A model generated the notes under the pieces. The model searched no databases. It was not told the origin of the DNA and was given only the letters and a program-made list of their open reading frames with translations. Source: an uncultured Clostridia bacterium (lineage in GTDB: Bacteria > Bacillota > Clostridia > TANB77 > CAG-508). Taken from it: 24,106 bases of DNA. Location: positions 1 to 24,106 of the forward strand of contig CAPNAQ010000010.1 of NCBI GenBank assembly GCA_948663505.1. The letters are read 5' to 3'. Positions 7,321 to 16,501 of this stretch are shown here, piece after piece (the stretch's first letter is position 1; every line of letters begins with the position of its first letter). A program made the position numbers and the translations under genes.

Positions 7321-9966
7321 TTAAGTTTTACAATTTACACAAAGAGTATTATCCAATTTAGGTCTATTCATCAACTTTTGTAACTCTATCACAGGAATAG
7401 GTAAAAGAGAAATAGCAATAGTAATAATCCATTGAACAGCATTTAATGGAACAACCTCAAAAACATTAGCTAAAAATGGAATAATAACAACAATAGTTTG
7501 AATAAAAATACCCAAAATAAAGCTACCCATCAAATATTTATTTTCAAAAAAACCTGTTTCAAAAATCGACTTTTCACTTTTTATATTAAAACTATGAATT
7601 AGTTCAAGAAGTCCAATTGATAAAAATGCCATTGTTCTACCAACTTCTAAACCATAATATTTATTTCCAATACTAAAAGCTACTAATGTAAGCATTCCAA
7701 TCATAATGCCCTCAATAATAATTTTATTCCATAAACCATCTGCAAAAATCCCCTTTCTGCTATTTACAGGTTTTCTCTTCATAATATCCTTTTCAGGATT
7801 TTCTAGCCCTAAAGCTATTGCAGGCAATGAATCTGTAACAAGATTAATCCACAATAACTGAATTGCAAGTAAAGGTGATTTTAATCCTAATAGTAATCCC
7901 ATAAAAATAGTTACAATTTCGCCAATATTTGTTGCAATTAGAAAATGAATAGCCTTTTTTATATTATCATAAATATTTCTACCTTGTTTTACCGCTTCTA
8001 CTATAGTCACAAAATTATCATCTGTAAGAATAATATCTGCAGCATTTTTAGCAACATCTGTACCATTCTTTCCCATAGCAATTCCAATATCTGCATTTTT
8101 TAGAGCGGGACTATCATTTACACCATCACCTGTCATAGCCACAACTGCACCATTTTTTTGCCAAGCTTTCACAATTCTAACTTTATGTTCAGGTGTAACC
8201 CTTGCAAACACTGAATAATCTTTAATATTTTTTTCTAATTGACTTTGATTTATTTTATCTAATTCTTGACCTGTTATCGCTTTATCTTTTTTATTTAATA
8301 TTCCTAAATCTTTAGCAATAGCCTTTGCTGTTTCTAAGTGATCTCCTGTTATCATAACTGTTTTTATTCCTGCATTTTTACAAGTATTTACTGCTTCTTT
8401 TACACCTTCTCTTGGAGGATCTATCATTCCTATAAGTCCTACAAATGTTAAATTATTTTCGATACTTGTAGATTCAATTTTAGATGGTATGGTATCAACA
8501 TCTTTATATGCAACTGCAATTACTCTTAGTGCATTCTGTGCCATCTGACTATTATCATTTTGTATTTTAGATTTTTGTAAAACCTGCACTTTAACATTAT
8601 AATCATTTTCAAATTCATTAACATCTAAAACCTCTTTAGTACATCTTTCCATTAGAACATCTGGTGCACCTTTGGTTATTATACGATATTTATTTCCTAT
8701 TTTATGTATTGTTGACATCATTTTTCTATTAGAATCAAAAGGAATTTCATTTACTCTAGGCATATTTATTTCTAACTGACTTTTTATCTTTCCAATATTA
8801 ATGCCTTCCTCCACAATTGCTCTTTCTGTTGGCTCACCTGAAACATTTTTTATATCATTTTCCACAGTTACTTCACAATCTGTGCATAATGTTGCTAATT
8901 GTATTGTAAAATTTTTATTTTTTGCTCTTACATCGACAACTCTCATTTTATTTTGGGTTAATGTACCTGTTTTATCAGAACAAATTACACTACTACTTCC
9001 TAATGTCTCAACAGCAGGTAATTTTCTAATTATACTATTTTTCTTTGCCATTTTTGTAACACCTATAGATAACATTATTGTTACTATTGCTGGTAATCCC
9101 TCTGGAATTGCTGCAACTGCAAGTCCTACTGATGTCATAAACATTTCTATTGGTTCTATACGTTTTATTAATCCAATTACAAATATTATTATACAAATTG
9201 CTAAACATGCTATACCTAATATTTTTCCAACTTCACCTAACTTTTTCTGTAATGGAGTTTCAGGAGCTTCATCTTTAATTATCATATTTGCAATTTGTCC
9301 AACTTTTGTATTCATTCCTGTTTCAGTAACCACAGCTTTCCCATGTCCATTTACTGCTATACTTGCCATAAATGCAAGATTTTTCATATCCCCTAATGGT
9401 ATATCTTTTTTACATATAATATTTGCATCTTTTAAAACAGGTTCAGTCTCACCTGTTAAAGATGATTCTTCTATTTTTAAATTATGACTTTCGATAATTC
9501 TACAATCTGCTGGAACGTAATTACCTGCTTCTAGTTCTATAATATCGCCTTTAACTAAATCTTCTGCATGTATTTCAATTTTTTTACCATTTCTAATAGC
9601 TTTTGCAATTTGAGGTGTCATCTGCTTTAATGCTTCTATTGATTTTTCTGCTTTTGCTTCCTGTATAACTCCCATGAGAGCATTAAAAATTACTATTCCT
9701 ATTATTATAATAGAATCAACATAGTCATTTTCTCCTTGCATTCTTGATACTACAGCTGATACTATTGAGGCTAATATTAATATTATTATCATGAAGTCAT
9801 TAAATTGTTTTAAAAACTTTATTACTAAGCTTTCTTTCTTTTTTTCTTCTATTTTGTTTCTTCCATATTTTTCTTTCCTTATTTTTACTTCTTCTTCTGA
9901 TAATCCTGTTTTTTCATTTGTACTTAAGTTTCTTATTACTTCTTCTTTTTTTAGTGTCTGCCACAT
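7321..9966 (-). CDS. P2-type calcium-transporting P-type ATPase
   Basis: This membrane pump probably exports Ca2+ using ATP, like SERCA/PMCA-type bacterial pumps. The 881-residue product has the actuator motif SLTGETEP, phosphorylation motif DKTGTLT (D331), nucleotide-domain KGAPD, MITGDH, and the hinge TGDGVNDSPALKNADIGIAMG. Ion-site residues match SERCA: IPEGLPA in M4, NIGE in M5 and NLVTDSLPA in M6. About ten membrane segments are visible. The C-terminus ends CVNCKT, a small CxxC of unknown meaning. The ORF can begin three codons earlier at a GTG, but that GTG overlaps the AAAGGAGTG ribosome binding site, so the ATG at 9964-9966 is used. It is divergent from ytaF. Codon choice flips from A-ending at the 5' end to T-ending at the 3' end. 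Confidence 0.93.
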   Translation of the reverse strand: MWQTLKKEEVIRNLSTNEKTGLSEEEVKIRKEKYGRNKIEEKKKESLVIKFLKQFNDFMIIILILASIVSAVVSRMQGENDYVDSIIIIGIVIFNALMGVIQEAKAEKSIEALKQMTPQIAKAIRNGKKIEIHAEDLVKGDIIELEAGNYVPADCRIIESHNLKIEESSLTGETEPVLKDANIICKKDIPLGDMKNLAFMASIAVNGHGKAVVTETGMNTKVGQIANMIIKDEAPETPLQKKLGEVGKILGIACLAICIIIFVIGLIKRIEPIEMFMTSVGLAVAAIPEGLPAIVTIMLSIGVTKMAKKNSIIRKLPAVETLGSSSVICSDKTGTLTQNKMRVVDVRAKNKNFTIQLATLCTDCEVTVENDIKNVSGEPTERAIVEEGINIGKIKSQLEINMPRVNEIPFDSNRKMMSTIHKIGNKYRIITKGAPDVLMERCTKEVLDVNEFENDYNVKVQVLQKSKIQNDNSQMAQNALRVIAVAYKDVDTIPSKIESTSIENNLTFVGLIGMIDPPREGVKEAVNTCKNAGIKTVMITGDHLETAKAIAKDLGILNKKDKAITGQELDKINQSQLEKNIKDYSVFARVTPEHKVRIVKAWQKNGAVVAMTGDGVNDSPALKNADIGIAMGKNGTDVAKNAADIILTDDNFVTIVEAVKQGRNIYDNIKKAIHFLIATNIGEIVTIFMGLLLGLKSPLLAIQLLWINLVTDSLPAIALGLENPEKDIMKRKPVNSRKGIFADGLWNKIIIEGIMIGMLTLVAFSIGNKYYGLEVGRTMAFLSIGLLELIHSFNIKSEKSIFETGFFENKYLMGSFILGIFIQTIVVIIPFLANVFEVVPLNAVQWIITIAISLLPIPVIELQKLMNRPKLDNTLCVNCKT

Positions 9967-10085
9967 AATTTTCACTCCTTTGTTTTTTCTTTTATAATGT
10001 ATATGTAGCTTGTACTTTTTTTATTACTTGATTTAATCTGAAACATTTAGGATATTTTGTCATATTATGTTTATGAGGTGGTTTT

Positions 10086-10667
10086 ATGATAATAAATTCC
10101 ATAATATTAGCTGTTTCTAGTAGCATTGATTCTTTAGGAATTGGTATTACATATGGAATTAGAAATACAAAAATTTCATTAATAGGAAAATTAATATTAT
10201 TATTAATCTCTATAATAATAACTTACATCTCCTTATTTTTCGGAGATTTCCTAAAATTATTTTTACCTGACTTTATTGAAGGATTTATTGGAAGTGGATT
10301 TTTTATACTGATTGGATCTTATATATGTTTTCAAGCTTTAAAAAGTAGTAATAAAGATTCGAATATTTTTAATGATCCTATCTCCTCTGACTTGGACCAT
10401 TCTAATGTAATTGATTCTAAAGAATCTTTATTCTTGGCAATTGCCTTATCTTTAGATAGCTTTTGCATTGGTATTTGTGGTAGTATTGTTGATATTAATT
10501 TGATTTTTTTCCCTTTTCTTGTTAGTGGTTTTCAATTACTTTTCTTGTCTTTGGGAAATTTTATTGGTAGATATATCCATAAGTTTAGTAATTTGCCTGA
10601 AAATATTTGGTCTGTTTTTTCTGGACTTATACTTATAGTTTTTGGAATTTTAAAAATATTATGTTAA
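10086..10667 (+). CDS. ytaF: sporulation membrane protein YtaF (MntP-like)
   Basis: The 193-residue protein has about six membrane segments in two related halves. Each half carries a conserved aspartate motif, SSSIDSLGIGITYGIRN near residue 14 and ALSLDSFCIGICGSI near residue 127. This is typical of the YtaF branch of the MntP/YtaF family. The family is linked to sporulation in Bacillus and Clostridia, and related MntP proteins export Mn2+. The substrate here is unknown. A hydrophilic loop (SSNKDSN...VIDSKES) separates the halves. GAGGTGG lies 5 nt before the ATG. It is divergent from the ATPase gene. Its TAA stop is part of the palindromic repeat that separates it from the convergent ATPase/nuclease gene. 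Confidence 0.88.
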   Translation: MIINSIILAVSSSIDSLGIGITYGIRNTKISLIGKLILLLISIIITYISLFFGDFLKLFLPDFIEGFIGSGFFILIGSYICFQALKSSNKDSNIFNDPISSDLDHSNVIDSKESLFLAIALSLDSFCIGICGSIVDINLIFFPFLVSGFQLLFLSLGNFIGRYIHKFSNLPENIWSVFSGLILIVFGILKILC

Positions 10668-10698
10668 TGTCCAAAGGGGACTGTCCCCTTTGGACATT
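10666..10698. repeat. palindromic TGTCC element, copy 1 (perfect), between convergent stops
   Basis: Perfect 15-bp arms (AATGTCCAAAGGGGA and its complement) surround a CTG spacer. The element fills the whole space between ytaF and the convergent AAA_14 gene. The ytaF TAA overlaps its left end and the opposing TAA (10698-10700) touches its right end. The GC-rich stem could serve as a bidirectional terminator, although the T tracts are short. Confidence 0.9.
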
Positions 10699-11987
10699 TA
10701 TATCAAAAATGTAGCATACAATGGAACTGATTTTATCCCATTTTCAAATCCAAAATTTTTACTTGAAATTCGTATACTATATTCAGGTTTATACTGTTTT
10801 ATAAATGAATTAAGACTTTTAGATTTCGTTTTTTCTGATGTTTTTACCTCAATTGGTATAATTTTCTCATCTTTTATAATAATAAAATCCACTTCTGATC
10901 CATTTGTTGTTTCCCAATAATATAATTCATAACCATTTTGTACTAATTGATTTGCAACATAATTTTCTGTAATTGCTCCTCTATACAGTTGATTATATTC
11001 ATTTAAATTATTACTTGTAATTTTTGCCTTATTTGAAAGTAATCCAACATCACTCATATATATTTTAAATGCAGATATATCTGTATACATATTTGGAGGA
11101 ACATCACCTCTTGTAGTTCTATCACATTTTAATACCAATCCTGCATTAATTAACCAATCTATAGATTCTCCAAATATAGAAGCTCTTGCACCTTTTTGTA
11201 TCATAGAAAATTGAAATTTTTTATTTTCCTTCCCTAATTGATTAGGTATGGACTCATATGCTGAAATTGTTTTTATACTTTGACTATTCTCTGTATATTT
11301 TGCCATATCTGCAGTATAAGCTGAAAGAATTAAATTTTGAATCTCTGTATATTTTATTGTTTCTGTTTTTTTCAAATAACTTTCTACTACCATTGGCATC
11401 CCACCAACAATTAAAAATTCTTTATATAATTCTAATGCTTCCTTATGTAGTGTTTCATTTATTGGTTTATTTTGTCCAAATGATTCCTTAATTTCTTTTA
11501 TCAGTAATTCCTTATTATTTGCCCATAAAAACTCTTCAAAATCTAATGGATATACTGTTTTCATTATTACTTTACCTACTGGAAATGAATATTTTTCTCT
11601 ATTAATTGATACACCTAGTAAGCTTCCAGCAGCAATTATGTCATATTCTGGTGCTTGTTCTGTAAAATATTTTAATGATGTTAATGCTCTATTACAATTT
11701 TGTATTTCATCAAAAAATATAAGTGTTCCATATGGTATTATTTCTGTATTGTAAAAGTTTTCTAATACTTTTATTATATTTTCTGGTGATACACTTGTTT
11801 CAAAATATGGTATTATTTTTTCATCTTGCTCAAAATTCACATATACCATATTTTTATAATTATTCTTTCCAAATTCTGTCACTATATATGTTTTTCCAAC
11901 TTGCCTTGCTCCATATAAAATAAGTGGCATCTTATTTTCTTTTAAGTTTTTCCATTTTATTAAATAATCATATATCTTTCTCTTCAT
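10698..11987 (-). CDS. AAA_14 ATPase with DUF4143 / PD-(D/E)XK-like C-terminus
   Basis: This 429-residue protein belongs to a large family of single-gene AAA ATPases of unclear function that are frequent in anaerobes and often patchily distributed. The N-terminal ATPase has Walker A GARQVGKT (residues 26-33) and Walker B LIFFDEIQ (89-96). The C-terminal DUF4143-type part has GSEVDFII followed by IPIEVKTS, the D...ExK layout of a PD-(D/E)XK nuclease fold. AGGAG lies 6 nt upstream of the ATG. It has its own consensus promoter (12015-12043), so it is monocistronic. DNA binding or a toxin/defence-type role is possible but not shown. Confidence 0.88.
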   Translation of the reverse strand: MKRKIYDYLIKWKNLKENKMPLILYGARQVGKTYIVTEFGKNNYKNMVYVNFEQDEKIIPYFETSVSPENIIKVLENFYNTEIIPYGTLIFFDEIQNCNRALTSLKYFTEQAPEYDIIAAGSLLGVSINREKYSFPVGKVIMKTVYPLDFEEFLWANNKELLIKEIKESFGQNKPINETLHKEALELYKEFLIVGGMPMVVESYLKKTETIKYTEIQNLILSAYTADMAKYTENSQSIKTISAYESIPNQLGKENKKFQFSMIQKGARASIFGESIDWLINAGLVLKCDRTTRGDVPPNMYTDISAFKIYMSDVGLLSNKAKITSNNLNEYNQLYRGAITENYVANQLVQNGYELYYWETTNGSEVDFIIIKDEKIIPIEVKTSEKTKSKSLNSFIKQYKPEYSIRISSKNFGFENGIKSVPLYATFLI

Positions 11988-12014
11988 TTGAAACTCCTAC
12001 TTTGTATTTTCTTT

Positions 12015-12043
12015 ATTATACATTACTTTTTCTCACATGTCAA
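12015..12043 (-). promoter_or_regulatory. perfect consensus sigma-A promoter of the AAA_14 gene
   Basis: On the minus strand TTGACA (12038-12043), exactly 17 nt, then TATAAT (12015-12020). Transcription would start near 12008, giving a leader of about 20 nt ahead of the ATG at 11987. Confidence 0.9.
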
Positions 12044-12085
12044 TTTAATTGTATTTTTTAACATTTTTTTGTATATAAAAATGTT

Positions 12086-12128
12086 AATGTTCAAAAAAAT
12101 GTCCCAAATGGACATTTTTTTGAACATT
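12086..12128 (-). terminator. palindromic TGTYC element, copy 2, acting as smc terminator
   Basis: Perfect 19-bp arms (12086-12104 and 12110-12128) flank a 5-nt loop. The inner part is A7-TGTCC ... GGACA-T7, so the stem is followed by seven Ts in either direction, as in an intrinsic terminator. The smc TAA stop (12127-12129) overlaps the end of the palindrome. It is a variant of the same repeat family as copy 1 with an A/T-rich arm replacing part of the GGGG block. Confidence 0.85.
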
Positions 12129-15100
12129 ATTTTTTCAACTTCATAGATAACAACTTAGAAATACCACTCTCTTCCATAGTAACACCATAAACAGAATCAG
12201 CAACCTCCATAGTACCCTTTCTATGAGTAATAACCAAAAACTGAGTGGTCTCAGTAAACTTTTTCAAATAATCAGCATATCTAAATACATTAACATCATC
12301 TAAAGCTGCCTCAATCTCATCAAGAACACAGAAAGGTGCAGGATTAATTCTTAGAATAGCAAATAGTAATGCAATTGCAGTAAAAGCCTTTTCTCCACCA
12401 GATAAAAGAAGCATACTTTGTAACTTCTTTCCAGGAGGTTGAACAGTAATTTCAATACCACATTCTAAGATATTTTCTTCATCTTCAAGTTTTAATTCAG
12501 CTTTACCCCCACCAAACAATTCAGCAAAAACCTCTCCAAAGTTTTTATTTATAACTTTAAATTTTTCCCTAAACTGTTCTTTCATAATTTGAGTCATATC
12601 TGAAATAACTTTCCTTAACTGACTCATAGTACTTTCTAAATCTAGTCTTTGCTCACTCATAAAGTCATATCTATCTTTTAAACTTTTATATTCTTCTATT
12701 GAATCAACATTTACACTTCCAAGTTCTCTAATGTCAGTTCTTAATGTATTAACTCTTCTTTGTGTTACAGCAACATTTTCTGGTTTCTGATAATCACCTA
12801 CATTGTTTGGAGTAAGTTCATACTCTTCCCACATTTTACTAATAACTTGATTAATATCTTCTTCTATTTTAGACTTTCTAACGTCTAATTTTACAAGTTG
12901 ACCTTTTAAGTCTTCAATAATTTTAAATTTATTAGTTATTTCATCTTCTTGTTTTGAAAGATTTTCACTTTTTTCTTGTCTTTGTTTTTTCATTTTATCA
13001 ATTTTTGAACTACTACTTTTTACACTTTCTTGTATTTGTTCAATCTTTTGAATAGTTTCATTTATTGATTTTTCTAAGTTTTCATTATCTAATTTTATTT
13101 GTGCAATTTGATTTTTCTTATTTTCTATACTTGCATTTGCATTTGTTAATTCTAAATTAATTCTTTCTTGAATTTCTTCTATTGAGCTTTCACTTTCATC
13201 AAATGAAGATACAGAAATTTTTAAATTAGTTATATCAAAATTTAAATCATCAATGTATTTTTGATCATCTTTATTTAGTTCTGCAAATTCAGAAATAATC
13301 TTTGAAAACTCTTCATTCTGTTTTGATATTTCTTCAATTTGTTTTTGTATTTCATCTTTATTTTGGTTAGCCTCTTTCTTTTGATTATCTAGATTAGATT
13401 GTTCTTCTTTTAGCCTATCTAATCTATTTTGAAGCTTTTCAATATTTTCATCTATTGATAAAATTTTCTGTTTCTGTGTAGCATATGTAATATCAATTTC
13501 TTGTAACTCTTTTTCTAAATTAGCAGATAATTCAAAAGTTCCTTCAATAGATTCTTCATATTTCTGTTTGTCATCTTGTAAGTTTTGAATTTTATCTTTT
13601 AAATCTTTTATTTCCTTTTCCAGTTTTTCAATCTCTTTACCTCTACCTAAAATATTAACAGTTTTTTTAGCAACAGATCCACCTGTTATGCTACCAGATG
13701 AATTAATTAAATCTCCTTCTTGTGTTACTATTCTAAAACTATATCCATTTTGTTTTGCAACATTAATCGCAGTATTCATGTTATCAACAATAACAGTTCT
13801 TCCAAGTAAATTTAATATAATTTGTTCATATTTTTTATTATATTTTACTAAATCTGATGCAATTCCTATTACACCTTTTTCATTTCCATTTATTTTATCT
13901 AATTTCTTTCCTTTAACAGATGAAAGTGGTAAAAATGACGCTCTTCCTAAATTATTTTTTCTTAAATGTTCTACTAATTTTTTAGCATCTTCTTCTGTTT
14001 CTGTCACTATATTTTGAAGGCTTGCACCTAAGCACATCTCAATTGCAGTTTGTAAATTACTTGGAACATCAATAATATTTGCTAAAACCCCATGCATCCC
14101 CTTTCCAAGTTCTTTAATATTTTCACAATCTTTAAGTAAAGATTTTACACTTTTTATATAACCTTCTTTTTCTTTTTCTGTCTCTATTAAAAATTTTAAT
14201 CTTGATTCTTTTATTCTCATCTCACTAGATAAAGAATTTACATTGTCTTCAAATGATTTTATCTTTTGACTTGCTTCTTGTTTTTGTTTTGTTAATTCTT
14301 CTAATGTTTTATTTGTTTTGTTTCTCTTATTTTCAATTTCATTAAAATCTTTTGCAATATCTTCTCTTGTAAGTCTTGTACTATCTAATTCTGAAATAGT
14401 ACTCTGCATTTCTTGTTTTATTTGCATTTGCCTTTTTTCATAGTTTTGATAATTTATATTTTGCGTATTAATATCTGATTGCAACTCATACTTCTTATCA
14501 GTATTTTGTTCAACTTGTTGCTTATATCCTTCAATTTCAAGTTCTTTTGTAGATAATTTCTGTGTTATTTTATCAAGTTCTTCTTGTTTATCTCTTAATT
14601 CTTTCTCAAATTTTTCTTTATTTTGTTTTAAACTATCCCTTTTTGCCTCTTTTTGTTCAATTTCTTCTTTTAACTCATTTATCCTAATATTTTGTTCTTC
14701 TATTTCTTTTGAAAATCTTTCACTATTTTCATTATTATTTGCAATTCTTGTTTTAGCAACATTTATATCTGAATTTAATTGCTCAACTTGCTTTTGACTT
14801 TCAAAACCTAGATTTGACATATTTTCAATCGCTTCAGTTATTTCATCTATACTTTCTTTTAGTTCTTCTTTTAATATCTTAACTTTTTCTAGTTTTCCTT
14901 CTTCATCATTACATTGTGATTGCATTATTTCTATATCTTTTACTAAATTTTCTAAATCTTGTCTATACTTTTCTATGTTATATACAAATAATCCTATTTC
15001 TATACTTTTTAGCTCTTGTCTTAAATTTAGATATTTTTTAGCTTTATCCGCTTGGATTTGTAAAGGCTCTAAATTACCTTCTATTTCTGTTAAAATATCA

Positions 15101-15675
15101 TTAATTCTAAGAAGATTTAATTTTGTGTGTTCTAGTTTTTTTTCTGATTCTTGTTTTCTCGTTCTATATTTTACTATACCTGCTGCTTCTTCAAAAATGT
15201 TTCTTCTGTCTTCAGATTTGTTACTTAAAATTTCATCTATCTTTCCTTGACCTATTATTGAATACCCATCTTTTCCAATTCCTGTATCCATAAATAATTC
15301 AAGAACATCTTTTAATCTACATGGTACTTTATTTATATAATATCCTGTCTCTCCACTTCTGTAAATTTTTCTAGTAACTGTAACTTCTGTATACTCTATT
15401 GGCAAAGCTCCATCACTATTATCAAATACTAGAGAAGCTTCTGCATACCCTAATGATTTTCTATTTTGCGTTCCTGCAAAAATAACATCTAGGGATTTTG
15501 CTCCTCTTAGTGATTTCATACTTTGCTCTCCTAAGACCCATCTTATACTGTCTGATATATTGCTCTTTCCAGATCCATTTGGTCCTATTACTGTTGTTAT
15601 TCCTGGCATTAGTTCTAATATTGTTTTATCTGCAAAGGATTTAAATCCTTGTAATTCTAATCTTTTTAAATACAT
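12127..15675 (-). CDS. smc: chromosome segregation protein SMC
   Basis: SMC is the ATP-driven core of condensin, organising and segregating the chromosome with ScpA/ScpB. The 1182-residue product begins MYLKRLELQGFKSFADKT. It has Walker A GPNGSGKSN (K37), then long coiled coil. A hinge domain spans roughly residues 520-665, beginning near GVLANIIDVP and ending near GSITGGSV. After a second long coiled coil comes the ABC signature LLSGGEKAFTA (~1090) and Walker B/D-loop VLDEIEAALDD. The length matches the bacterial family. An ATG four codons upstream is in frame. I prefer the ATG at 15673-15675 because GGTGAG precedes it and homologues begin MYLK. It is not beside rnc or ftsY, its usual neighbours. 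Codons shift from A-ending to T-ending along the gene. Confidence 0.96.
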   Translation of the reverse strand: MYLKRLELQGFKSFADKTILELMPGITTVIGPNGSGKSNISDSIRWVLGEQSMKSLRGAKSLDVIFAGTQNRKSLGYAEASLVFDNSDGALPIEYTEVTVTRKIYRSGETGYYINKVPCRLKDVLELFMDTGIGKDGYSIIGQGKIDEILSNKSEDRRNIFEEAAGIVKYRTRKQESEKKLEHTKLNLLRINDILTEIEGNLEPLQIQADKAKKYLNLRQELKSIEIGLFVYNIEKYRQDLENLVKDIEIMQSQCNDEEGKLEKVKILKEELKESIDEITEAIENMSNLGFESQKQVEQLNSDINVAKTRIANNNENSERFSKEIEEQNIRINELKEEIEQKEAKRDSLKQNKEKFEKELRDKQEELDKITQKLSTKELEIEGYKQQVEQNTDKKYELQSDINTQNINYQNYEKRQMQIKQEMQSTISELDSTRLTREDIAKDFNEIENKRNKTNKTLEELTKQKQEASQKIKSFEDNVNSLSSEMRIKESRLKFLIETEKEKEGYIKSVKSLLKDCENIKELGKGMHGVLANIIDVPSNLQTAIEMCLGASLQNIVTETEEDAKKLVEHLRKNNLGRASFLPLSSVKGKKLDKINGNEKGVIGIASDLVKYNKKYEQIILNLLGRTVIVDNMNTAINVAKQNGYSFRIVTQEGDLINSSGSITGGSVAKKTVNILGRGKEIEKLEKEIKDLKDKIQNLQDDKQKYEESIEGTFELSANLEKELQEIDITYATQKQKILSIDENIEKLQNRLDRLKEEQSNLDNQKKEANQNKDEIQKQIEEISKQNEEFSKIISEFAELNKDDQKYIDDLNFDITNLKISVSSFDESESSIEEIQERINLELTNANASIENKKNQIAQIKLDNENLEKSINETIQKIEQIQESVKSSSSKIDKMKKQRQEKSENLSKQEDEITNKFKIIEDLKGQLVKLDVRKSKIEEDINQVISKMWEEYELTPNNVGDYQKPENVAVTQRRVNTLRTDIRELGSVNVDSIEEYKSLKDRYDFMSEQRLDLESTMSQLRKVISDMTQIMKEQFREKFKVINKNFGEVFAELFGGGKAELKLEDEENILECGIEITVQPPGKKLQSMLLLSGGEKAFTAIALLFAILRINPAPFCVLDEIEAALDDVNVFRYADYLKKFTETTQFLVITHRKGTMEVADSVYGVTMEESGISKLLSMKLKK

Positions 15676-15710
15676 TTCTCTCACCATTCACTTTTTTGTC
15701 CATTTTTGCC

Positions 15711-15743
15711 AATGTCCAAAGGGGACGTTTCCTTTTGGACATA
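15711..15743. repeat. palindromic TGTCC element, copy 3, in the smc leader region
   Basis: The left arm is identical to copy 1. The right arm has T-for-C changes (TTCCTTTTGGACATA), so the stem is imperfect. It lies 24-68 nt upstream of the smc start, between the probable promoter region and the ribosome binding site. Confidence 0.8.
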
Positions 15744-15789
15744 TTTTCATTCTATAATATCTTTTAAAAAAAAGCAAGAATATTTTCTT

Positions 15790-15845
15790 AATGTCCAAAG
15801 GGGACAGTCAGTAAGAATATGCAAAAAGAAACGCCCCTTTGAACA
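15790..15845. repeat. split palindromic TGTCC element, copy 4, upstream of porC
   Basis: A left arm identical to copy 1 (from 15790) and a right arm CCCCTTTGAACA (15834-15845, one mismatch) are separated by about 30 nt instead of 3. The right half, with AAAAAGAAACG before it, resembles the reverse strand of copy 3. The site therefore looks like two half-elements around an insert. It ends 9 nt before the por -35 box. Confidence 0.7.
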
Positions 15846-15854
15846 AAAAATCTC

Positions 15855-15883
15855 TTGACATCACTATATATTTAGAATATACT
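15855..15883 (+). promoter_or_regulatory. sigma-A promoter of the por operon
   Basis: TTGACA (15855-15860), 17 nt, TATACT (15878-15883). Transcription would start near 15890, giving a 30-nt leader that contains the AGGAGG site of porC. Confidence 0.9.
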
Positions 15884-15919
15884 AAAAACATAATAATTCA
15901 AATAAAAAGGAGGCATAAC

Positions 15920-16501
15920 ATGGATAACTTAATAGAAATCAGATGGCATGGTAGAGGAGGCCAAGGAGCAAAAACAGCATCACTATTACTAGCAGATGCA
16001 GCATTTAATACTGGAAAATACATTCAAGGATTTCCTGAATATGGGCCAGAAAGAATGGGGGCACCAATAACAGCATATAACAGAATAAGTGACAAACCAA
16101 TAACAGTACACAGTAACATATATGAACCTGACTATGTAGTAGTTGTTGATGAAACACTATTAGAATCAGTATCTGTTACAGAAGGCTTAAAAGAAACAGG
16201 AGCAATAGTAATAAACACAACAAAATCACCTGAATACTTAAAAAAAGTATTAAAAGGATATAAAGGAAAAATTTATACAATTGATGCAAGAAAAATATCA
16301 ACAGAAGCATTAGGAAAGTACTTTCCTAACACACCAATGCTTGCCGCAATAGTAAAAGTAAGTGGAATTATGACTGATGAAGCATTTTTAGAAGATATGC
16401 AAGGATCATTTAAACATAAATTTGCCAAAAAACCTGAAGTAATAGACGGAAATATGAAAGCAATAGAAATGGCATTAAAAGAAATAACAAAAATTCAATA
16501 G
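15920..16501 (+). CDS. porC: pyruvate:ferredoxin oxidoreductase, gamma subunit
   Basis: Gamma subunit of a four-subunit 2-oxoacid:ferredoxin oxidoreductase, which converts pyruvate and CoA to acetyl-CoA and CO2 while reducing ferredoxin. The 193-residue product has the family opening IRWHGRGGQGAKTAS, then FPEYGPERMGAPI near residues 39-51, and the late motif NTPMLAAIVKVSG. The size matches PorG of Thermotoga-type enzymes, also called porG. The open frame reaches back to 15839 in repeat copy 4. The true start is the ATG at 15920 behind AAGGAGG. It is the first gene of porC-D-A-B and is followed by a 116-bp inverted-repeat element that separates it from porD. Pyruvate is the likely substrate from gene order and subunit sizes, but another 2-oxoacid cannot be excluded. 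Confidence 0.92.
   Translation: MDNLIEIRWHGRGGQGAKTASLLLADAAFNTGKYIQGFPEYGPERMGAPITAYNRISDKPITVHSNIYEPDYVVVVDETLLESVSVTEGLKETGAIVINTTKSPEYLKKVLKGYKGKIYTIDARKISTEALGKYFPNTPMLAAIVKVSGIMTDEAFLEDMQGSFKHKFAKKPEVIDGNMKAIEMALKEITKIQ

Noticed and set aside
15839..15919. N-terminal extension of porC reading from repeat copy 4
   Set aside because: It includes the promoter -35 and -10 boxes. A strong AGGAGG site and the family start are at 15920.
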